DNA of 55,758 nt from an uncultured Clostridia bacterium (GTDB taxonomy: Bacteria > Bacillota > Clostridia > Christensenellales > UBA1242): contig CALWTE010000006.1 of the NCBI GenBank assembly GCA_944384375.1, positions 1 through 55,758 of the forward strand. Direction: 5' to 3'. Shown here in pieces: positions 50,030-55,758 of the stretch. Position 1 is the stretch's first letter, and each line of letters starts with the position of its first letter. The notes under the pieces are model-generated. The model searched no databases and was not told where the DNA came from. It saw only the letters and a list, made by a program, of their open reading frames with translations. The translations under genes were made by a program, and so were the position numbers.

Positions 50030-51349
50030 TCATTTCAAAAATCCGCGATAATTTTTCATTAGCATTTGTGCATCTAGTTGTTTGTCAAATTCCAAAGCCA
50101 CGCTAACGACGATTAACATACCAGTTACACTAAACGCATTCATAAGCGTTGCGGTTTGTCCTGTAGCAATTCCTATGATTGAGAATATCAATGTAGGAAT
50201 GATAAAGATAATCGTCAAGTATGAAGCACCAAAGAAGGTTATTCTGCTACTAATTTTCTTTAAGTAATCAGTAGTAGGACGCCCTGCCCTGATACCTGGG
50301 ATAAATCCACCACTTTGTTGCAAGTTACGTGAAACGTCTTCTGGATTGAATGTGATTTGAGCATAGAAGTATGAGAAGAAGAATATAAACAATGCATTAA
50401 ATACAAAGTATAGTGGAGTACCTGTTCCCAACCATTGAGCGTACCATGCATTTGCACCACTGTCAGGCCAGAACATTTGAATAATTAGTTGTGGGAATGT
50501 TACAAGTGCGGTTGCAAAGATGATAGGCAATACACCATTACTATTTACCTTGATAGGAATCATAGTTGATTGACCGCCATACATCTTACGACCCTTAACC
50601 TGTTTAGCATATTGAACTGGAATTTTACGCTCTGCTAAGTCTATAAAGACAATCAAAGCAAAAATTACAACCAATATTACTACAAATAATAATATGTTCC
50701 AAAGAACTTCAATGTTTTCTCCAACTTGTCTGAAAGCTTCAAGTAATGCAAGTCCAGCACTAGAAACGATACCTACAAACACCATTAAAGATACACCGTT
50801 ACCAATACCTAATTCAGTAATCTTTTCACCTAACCAAAGTGTGAACATACCACCAGCAATTAAGATTATTGCAATCATTGTAGGAACTATCCAACTAGGA
50901 GTACCAGCACCGAATAGTTGAGTATCAATAACACCTTCGCTACCACTCAGGGCGACCACGATTGCAACCGCCTGAATTATAGAGAACACTAAGGCAGCGA
51001 TTCGGGTATAAAACGCAATTTTCTTACGTCCGTCTTCACCGCTCTTACTTAATCTTTCCAAAGGCGGAATAGCAACAGTCAATAACTGCATTATGATTGA
51101 TGCCGAAATGTATGGCACTACACCTAGAGCAAGTAATGAACCATTAGCCAAAGCACCACCAGATACACTACTTAATAAGGTTAAGAAATCTTCCCCGCCT
51201 AGCCCAGACAAAATTCCATTTTCACCAATATTTAGTCCAGGAATAGGTATCCAACAACCAATACGATAAACTAGAATTATACCTAGAATAATAAGTAATT
51301 TTTTTCTAATATCTTTTTGCTTAAAAGCATTTCTTAATGTCTGAAACAT
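50030..51349 (-). CDS. secY: Preprotein translocase subunit SecY
   Basis: Ten-helix channel of the Sec translocon. RIGCWIPIPGLN, ASIIMQLLTVAIPPLERLSKSG and FYAQITFNPEDVSRNLQQSGGFIPGIRAG (read in parts) are family blocks. 439 aa. Its start overlaps the rplO stop by one nucleotide. Confidence 0.97.
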   Translation of the reverse strand: MFQTLRNAFKQKDIRKKLLIILGIILVYRIGCWIPIPGLNIGENGILSGLGGEDFLTLLSSVSGGALANGSLLALGVVPYISASIIMQLLTVAIPPLERLSKSGEDGRKKIAFYTRIAALVFSIIQAVAIVVALSGSEGVIDTQLFGAGTPSWIVPTMIAIILIAGGMFTLWLGEKITELGIGNGVSLMVFVGIVSSAGLALLEAFRQVGENIEVLWNILLFVVILVVIFALIVFIDLAERKIPVQYAKQVKGRKMYGGQSTMIPIKVNSNGVLPIIFATALVTFPQLIIQMFWPDSGANAWYAQWLGTGTPLYFVFNALFIFFFSYFYAQITFNPEDVSRNLQQSGGFIPGIRAGRPTTDYLKKISSRITFFGASYLTIIFIIPTLIFSIIGIATGQTATLMNAFSVTGMLIVVSVALEFDKQLDAQMLMKNYRGFLK

Positions 51350-51795
51350 TATGCCTCCTCAACTGCTCCGCCAGCCTTTTGAATCTTTTTGATTGCTGAC
51401 TGAGTAAATTTGTTAGCCTTGATAGTCAAAGCCTTTGTTATTTTACCATCACCAAGTACTTTTAGGCCGTTCTTTTCAATCTTGCCTATTATTCCTTTTT
51501 GCTTTAACAATTCTGCAGTAACAACAGTACCTTCATCAAAGCAATCAAGTTGACCGACATTTACAATTGAGAATTTATCCATAAATTTACCATTAGTGAA
51601 ACCACGTTTCCCTAAGTGGAGCATCAACGGCATTTGTCCACCCTCAAACATAGGGCGAACTCCACCGCCTGAACGCTTGTTTTGACCGTTTTCACCACGG
51701 CCAGAGGTCTTACCCAAACCAGAACCACGACCACGTCCTACTCTGCGAACGCGGTGTTTTGAGTTAACCGCAGGAGATAAAGTGTGTAATTCCAT
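51349..51795 (-). CDS. rplO: 50S ribosomal protein L15
   Basis: 148 aa. RRVGRGRGSGLGKTSGRGENGQ is the basic Gly-rich start, and GGQMPLMLHLGKRGFTN the next block. Between rpmD and secY. Confidence 0.97.
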   Translation of the reverse strand: MELHTLSPAVNSKHRVRRVGRGRGSGLGKTSGRGENGQNKRSGGGVRPMFEGGQMPLMLHLGKRGFTNGKFMDKFSIVNVGQLDCFDEGTVVTAELLKQKGIIGKIEKNGLKVLGDGKITKALTIKANKFTQSAIKKIQKAGGAVEEA

Positions 51796-51805
51796 AATAA
51801 ACCTC

Positions 51806-52012
51806 CTATTCGCTCACCTGTACAAGGTGTGCTACAACCCTAATCATACCGCGAATACAATCGTTGTCAGGCATAGTCTTGACTTGATTGATTTTGGTAA
51901 GACCTAAAGCACGCAAAGTTTTACGTTGCTTTGGAGTAGTACAAATTGCACTGTGAATTAACTTAATTTGAATTTGTTTAGCCGCAGTAGGCTTTTTTGC
52001 TGTTTTTTCCAT
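51806..52012 (-). CDS. rpmD: 50S ribosomal protein L30
   Basis: 68 aa. IQIKLIHSAICTTPKQRKTL and LGLTKINQVKTMPDN match L30, after a short Lys/Ala-rich extension (MEKTAKKPTAAKQ). Confidence 0.96.
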   Translation of the reverse strand: MEKTAKKPTAAKQIQIKLIHSAICTTPKQRKTLRALGLTKINQVKTMPDNDCIRGMIRVVAHLVQVSE

Positions 52013-52025
52013 AATAATATGCCTC

Positions 52026-52589
52026 CTACAACTCTTCTACTTTTTTGCCACGGCTAGCAGCGACTTGTTCAGCAGTTCTTAATGCTCTAAGCGCTTCAAA
52101 AGTTGCTCTAACTGTGTTAATTTTGTTATTACTACCGTGGTTTTTAGCAGTAATATCTCTAATACCTGCAAGTTCCAAAACTGAACGAGCAGCACCGCCA
52201 GCAATCACACCAGTACCTTCTTTAGCAGGCTTTAGCGCAATTGTACTAGCACCATATTTCATTACGATTTCATGTGGAATGGTTGTACCGTTCATATTAA
52301 CTGTAATCATATTTTTCTTTGCTACATTGAAAGCCTTTTCAATAGCGTTTACAGTTTCACGAGCCTTACCTGTACCGATTCCCACTCTACCCTTTCTGTC
52401 ACCTACGACACAAAGAGCGCTGAAACTTAATGTTCTACCACCTTGAACGGTCTTTTGTACTGAACGTACGTCTACCATACGTTTTTCTAGACCATCATCA
52501 GTAGGGCGGTCGTTTTTCTTGCCACGAGGACGATTGTTCTCAGAACGGCGTTGTTGCTTTTCATTATTTTTATTATTAACTTCTGCCAT
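52026..52589 (-). CDS. rpsE: 30S ribosomal protein S5
   Basis: 187 aa. The double-stranded-RNA-binding block [21 protein letters not shown] and [25 protein letters not shown] are clear. The N-terminal ~30 residues are a basic, Asn-rich extension. Confidence 0.97.
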   Translation of the reverse strand: MAEVNNKNNEKQQRRSENNRPRGKKNDRPTDDGLEKRMVDVRSVQKTVQGGRTLSFSALCVVGDRKGRVGIGTGKARETVNAIEKAFNVAKKNMITVNMNGTTIPHEIVMKYGASTIALKPAKEGTGVIAGGAARSVLELAGIRDITAKNHGSNNKINTVRATFEALRALRTAEQVAASRGKKVEEL

Positions 52590-52599
52590 AATAAACCTC

Positions 52600-52968
52600 C
52601 TAGAACTTTAATCCTGCGGCACGAGCACCGTCAGAAACATTCTTTACTCGACCAGTGTAAAGATACCCACCACGGTCAAAGACCACTTGAGTAATTTTCT
52701 TGTCCAAAGCGCGTTTTGCAATGGTTTCACCTATTACATACGCTTGCTCTGTCTTATTTTTGCCTTTTAAGGCAGATGCTAAACTCTTTTCAACAGTATT
52801 AGCAGAAACTATAGTCACACCCTTACTGTCGTCAATGATTTGAGCATAGATGTTAGACAAACTGCGGTAAACTACTAGTCTAGGACGTTCGGCAGTACCA
52901 GCAAGTTGCTTACGTACACGTGCATGACGACGTTGACGTTCTTGATTCTTATCAATTTTAGAAAACAT
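52600..52968 (-). CDS. rplR: 50S ribosomal protein L18
   Basis: 122 aa. [21 protein letters not shown] and [25 protein letters not shown] identify this 5S-rRNA-binding protein. Confidence 0.97.
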   Translation of the reverse strand: MFSKIDKNQERQRRHARVRKQLAGTAERPRLVVYRSLSNIYAQIIDDSKGVTIVSANTVEKSLASALKGKNKTEQAYVIGETIAKRALDKKITQVVFDRGGYLYTGRVKNVSDGARAAGLKF

Positions 52969-52986
52969 AATTGTACTACCTCACTC

Positions 52987-53532
52987 TTACTTCTTAGCAG
53001 CGGTCTTACCTTCTTTACGCACAACGACTTCGTCAGAATAACGAATACCGTATGCATGGTAAGGTTCCACCTTTTGAATAGCGCGAATATTTGCCGCTAC
53101 TTGTCCGACCTTTTGTTTGTCATAGCCTGTTACCACGATATCTTGTTGGCTAGGGCATGTGATTTTAATGCCTTCTGGCGCTTCAAAGATAACTGGGTGG
53201 CTATAACCGATTTTTAACTCAATGCCGTTAGGTTTTTCAAAAACTTTGTAACCTACACCATTGATAATTAATGATTTGCTAAATCCGTTTGTAACTCCTT
53301 CAATCATATTAGCGATTAAAGTACGGTACAAACCGTGTGCACTGTTTGCTTCTCTTGAATTGTTTAATGTAGTAACATAAACTTTGCCATCTACCAATTC
53401 AACTTTAAGCAAATTGCTAACTTTTTGCTCTAACTTGCCTAATTTACCTGTAACTGTAACAACATTGTTGTTTGAAACGGCGAAATCAACACCGCTAGGT
53501 AAATCAATCGGCTTCTTACCTATTCTTGACAT
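52987..53532 (-). CDS. rplF: 50S ribosomal protein L6
   Basis: 181 aa from ATG 53532 (TAGGAGGTGCGCTGT upstream; the ATG three codons earlier overlaps the ribosome site). MSRIGKKPIDLPSGVDF start and the C-terminal VEPYHAYGIRYSDEVVVRKEGKTA are typical. Confidence 0.97.
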   Translation of the reverse strand: MSRIGKKPIDLPSGVDFAVSNNNVVTVTGKLGKLEQKVSNLLKVELVDGKVYVTTLNNSREANSAHGLYRTLIANMIEGVTNGFSKSLIINGVGYKVFEKPNGIELKIGYSHPVIFEAPEGIKITCPSQQDIVVTGYDKQKVGQVAANIRAIQKVEPYHAYGIRYSDEVVVRKEGKTAAKK

Positions 53533-53544
53533 ACAGCGCACCTC

Positions 53545-53943
53545 CTACCACACATAAGCAAGGACTTCGCCACCAATACCATTAGCGCGTGCTTGCTTAT
53601 CTGTCATTATTCCTTTGCTTGTTGAGATAATAGCGATACCTAAGCCGTTGATAACTTTAGGGAGTTTGTCAACGTTAGCGTAAATTCTCAAGCCTGGTTT
53701 TGAAATTCTCTTTAAACCAGTAATAACGTATTTACCGTCATTTGCTGTTTTAAGAGTGATGTGAATGTTTTTAGCCACACCTTCACCAGTTTCTGCAAAG
53801 TCAGCGATATAACCTTCTTGCAAAAGGATGTTGGCAATAGCAACTTTTACCTTGCTAGTAGGAATATCAACTGTTTCGTGTTTTGCGTTGATAGCATTTC
53901 TAATGCGAGTCAACATATCTGAAATAACATCTGTAACTACCAT
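53545..53943 (-). CDS. rpsH: 30S ribosomal protein S8
   Basis: 132 aa. [21 protein letters not shown] and [33 protein letters not shown] (read in parts) are the conserved ends. Confidence 0.97.
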   Translation of the reverse strand: MVVTDVISDMLTRIRNAINAKHETVDIPTSKVKVAIANILLQEGYIADFAETGEGVAKNIHITLKTANDGKYVITGLKRISKPGLRIYANVDKLPKVINGLGIAIISTSKGIMTDKQARANGIGGEVLAYVW

Positions 53944-53952
53944 ATTTCCTCC

Positions 53953-54138
53953 TTACCAACTTGCCTTTTTAATACCTGGAATTTCACCACGGTAAGCCAT
54001 TTCTCTAAAACATATACGGCAAACGCCATATTTCTTCAAAACTGCGTGAGGACGTCCACAAATTGAGCAACGAGTATATTCACGAGTTGAGAACTTTTGA
54101 GGCTTCTTTGCCTTTAGCACTAAACTTTTTCTTGCCAT
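53953..54138 (-). CDS. rpsN: 30S ribosomal protein S14, zinc type (S14Z)
   Basis: 61 aa short form with [20 protein letters not shown], the four-Cys zinc ribbon of Gram-positive and other S14Z proteins. Confidence 0.97.
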   Translation of the reverse strand: MARKSLVLKAKKPQKFSTREYTRCSICGRPHAVLKKYGVCRICFREMAYRGEIPGIKKASW

Positions 54139-54150
54139 TTTACTTCCTCC

Positions 54151-54777
54151 TTACGCTTTTTTGAATGGCATTCCTAACGCTGTTAGGAGTGCTCTGGCTT
54201 CGTCGTCGGTATTTGCACTAGTAACAATGCATACGTCAAAGCCCCTTACTTTTTCAATCTTGTCATAATCAATTTCTGGGAAAATCAATTGTTCCTTGAT
54301 ACCCATACAGTAGTTTCCCTTACCGTCAAATGACTTAGGAGAAATACCTCTAAAGTCACGTACGCGTGGGAGAGCGACTGAGATAAGTCTATCTAAGAAC
54401 TCCCACATTCTGTCGCCACGCAAAGTAACTTTTGCACCTATTTTCATTCCTTCACGGAGTTTAAAGTTTGCAACTGCTTTCTTTGCGGTAGTAACCAACG
54501 GCTTTTGACCAGTAATTAAACCTAATTCGTCAACAGCCATATTGAAACTCTTTGCGTTGTCCTTTACGTCACCTAAACCAGCGTTTACCACAATTTTGTT
54601 AAGACGTGGTACTTGGTTAATGTTTTTGTAACCTAATTCTTTTTCAAGAGCAGGTACAACCTTAGTTTCGTAAAACTCTAAAAGTCTAGGTTTTACCTTT
54701 TTAACGGCTGTTTTTTTGCTATCGGTTGCAGTTTCCTTAGCAACCTGATTAACTTCTTTTTCCATATTCTTCTCCAA
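54151..54777 (-). CDS. rplE: 50S ribosomal protein L5
   Basis: 208 aa. [18 protein letters not shown] and [23 protein letters not shown] match L5. The first ~28 residues ([20 protein letters not shown]...) are a charged extension not found in most L5 proteins. Confidence 0.97.
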   Translation of the reverse strand: MEKNMEKEVNQVAKETATDSKKTAVKKVKPRLLEFYETKVVPALEKELGYKNINQVPRLNKIVVNAGLGDVKDNAKSFNMAVDELGLITGQKPLVTTAKKAVANFKLREGMKIGAKVTLRGDRMWEFLDRLISVALPRVRDFRGISPKSFDGKGNYCMGIKEQLIFPEIDYDKIEKVRGFDVCIVTSANTDDEARALLTALGMPFKKA

Positions 54778-54785
54778 ATTTGTGG

Positions 54786-55322
54786 TTATTTACCCTGAGA
54801 TTTTGCAACAGGGGCTTTACGTCTAGTAGAACCAGCCATTTTTTCAGCAGTTGAACTAGCAGCCTTAGTTGACTTAGGGGCAGCTTTCTTAGGAGCGGCT
54901 TTTTTAGCAGTAGCCTTTTCCTTAGATTCTGTGTCGACCTTTGTTGCTTTTACGGTTGATTTAGATTCTTTCTTGTCGCTCTTTGCAGCACGAACCTTCT
55001 TCTCACCGTCCATAAAGGCGCCACACTTTTTACAAGCGCGGTGTTTTACGCCTTTGTCGTCTGTCTTGTGAGCAATTCTAGTAGTCTTGCCACAACTAGG
55101 ACAAACGATTAATACATTTGATACATCTATTGATGCAGATTCTTTCTTAATACCACCTCTATCTTTTTGAGAACGAGGTTTTGTGTGTTTTGTAACGACA
55201 TTTACGCCTTCTACTGTTACACGTCCGCGTTGAGCATCAGAGGCTATGATAACACCAGTCTTGCCTTTGTCTGCGCCAGCGATTACTTTTACTAAATCGC
55301 CTGTTCTTAAATTGCTATTCAT
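54786..55322 (-). CDS. rplX: 50S ribosomal protein L24 with long Lys/Ala-rich tail
   Basis: The KOW core [20 protein letters not shown] and the C-terminal [13 protein letters not shown]...CKKCGAF zinc ribbon identify L24 (about residues 1-108). A further ~70 residues follow, Lys/Ala/Ser-rich and histone-H1-like ([19 protein letters not shown]). At 178 aa it is much longer than the usual ~105. Confidence 0.95.
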   Translation of the reverse strand: MNSNLRTGDLVKVIAGADKGKTGVIIASDAQRGRVTVEGVNVVTKHTKPRSQKDRGGIKKESASIDVSNVLIVCPSCGKTTRIAHKTDDKGVKHRACKKCGAFMDGEKKVRAAKSDKKESKSTVKATKVDTESKEKATAKKAAPKKAAPKSTKAASSTAEKMAGSTRRKAPVAKSQGK

Positions 55323-55333
55323 AGTTTTTCCTC

Positions 55334-55702
55334 CTATAATACTTCGTTTGCTAGCGAAATAATCTTCATAAAGTCACGTTCACGGAGTTCTCTTGCGATA
55401 GGTCCAAACACACGAGTACCTTTTGGTTGCTTGTCTTTGTCAATTATAACTACTGCGTTGTCATCAAATTTAATGCTACTACCATCTGCACGGCGTACGC
55501 CATTTTTAGAACGCACGATAACTGCTTTTACAACATCACCTTTTTTAACACTACCACCAGGGATAGCATTCTTAACTGTACCTACAATTACATCACCAAT
55601 GTTTGCTGTTTTTCTAAAAGAACCACCTAATACACGAATACACATTAAAACTTTTGCACCTGTGTTGTCGGCTACTTTTAGTCTTGTTTGAGGCATTATC
55701 AT
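55334..55702 (-). CDS. rplN: 50S ribosomal protein L14
   Basis: 122 aa. [20 protein letters not shown] start, [21 protein letters not shown] and [39 protein letters not shown] precedes the start. Confidence 0.97.
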   Translation of the reverse strand: MIMPQTRLKVADNTGAKVLMCIRVLGGSFRKTANIGDVIVGTVKNAIPGGSVKKGDVVKAVIVRSKNGVRRADGSSIKFDDNAVVIIDKDKQPKGTRVFGPIARELRERDFMKIISLANEVL

Positions 55703-55722
55703 AATAAATACACTCCTTTAAA

Positions 55723-55758
55723 TTATTTCGCTTTTTCTAATATTTTCACTAATCTAAA
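55723..55758 (-). CDS. rpsQ: 30S ribosomal protein S17, C-terminal end (runs off window)
   Basis: The last 11 codons before a TAA read FRLVKILEKAK, matching the usual S17 ending, and rpsQ is expected directly before rplN in the spc operon. Confidence 0.8.
   Translation of the reverse strand, partial: FRLVKILEKAK

Overview
The window looks like a low-GC Gram-positive (Bacillota, probably an uncultured gut Clostridia-type lineage). Supporting signs are AT-rich DNA, strong AGGAGG-type ribosome sites, DivIVA, a SpoIVFB-like protease, many lipobox lipoproteins, zinc-type S14, a Cys-containing S4 and tRNA genes that encode CCA. The lineage is an inference.

Layout. 1-8,000: two surface proteins on the minus strand, a partial membrane-anchored one and a 2,506-residue lipoprotein. 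8,000-19,700: housekeeping genes: tRNA-Arg, a methyltransferase, an EEP-family hydrolase, lgt with a DivIVA-like gene, spoIVFB-like with minE and minD, an mreB-like gene, ppx and a ferredoxin. 19,833-30,574: tRNA-Leu carrying a 10.6-kb integrated element. 30,575-35,100: an accessory strip with a MITE-like sequence, a flavoprotein, tRNA-Lys with duplicated tails, small membrane, lipoprotein and regulator genes. 35,363-44,468: an HtrA-like lipoprotein, an acyltransferase-like gene, pgi, alr, holA, comEC, tRNA-Glu with two tail duplications, and an HD hydrolase. 44,782-55,758: the spc/alpha ribosomal operons from rplQ back to the end of rpsQ.

The standout is the integrated element. It has a tyrosine integrase and repressor on the left. 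A plus-strand module follows with membrane or secreted proteins and a Zot-type (filamentous phage pI) ATPase. A 370-nt hairpin-rich region comes next, then a Rep of circovirus/CRESS type: HUH endonuclease motifs followed by a superfamily 3 helicase. Just upstream of rep is a perfect 10-bp hairpin whose loop holds TAGTATTAC, the nonanucleotide of eukaryotic CRESS-DNA virus origins, next to three identical 12-bp iteron-like repeats. I read this as a filamentous-phage-like prophage with a circovirus-like replication module. Inside it, five stem-loops that each end in TACCATT precede successive genes.

A second unusual system lies outside the prophage core. Downstream of tRNA-Leu (at attR), tRNA-Lys and tRNA-Glu (twice) are duplicated tRNA 3' ends whose T-loop is interrupted at the same point by an 82-87 bp sequence with conserved ends (GACGCTCG...GCTAC) and a conserved core (CGCTATTGACGC). 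This looks like a small mobile or fold-back element specialised for tRNA T-arms.
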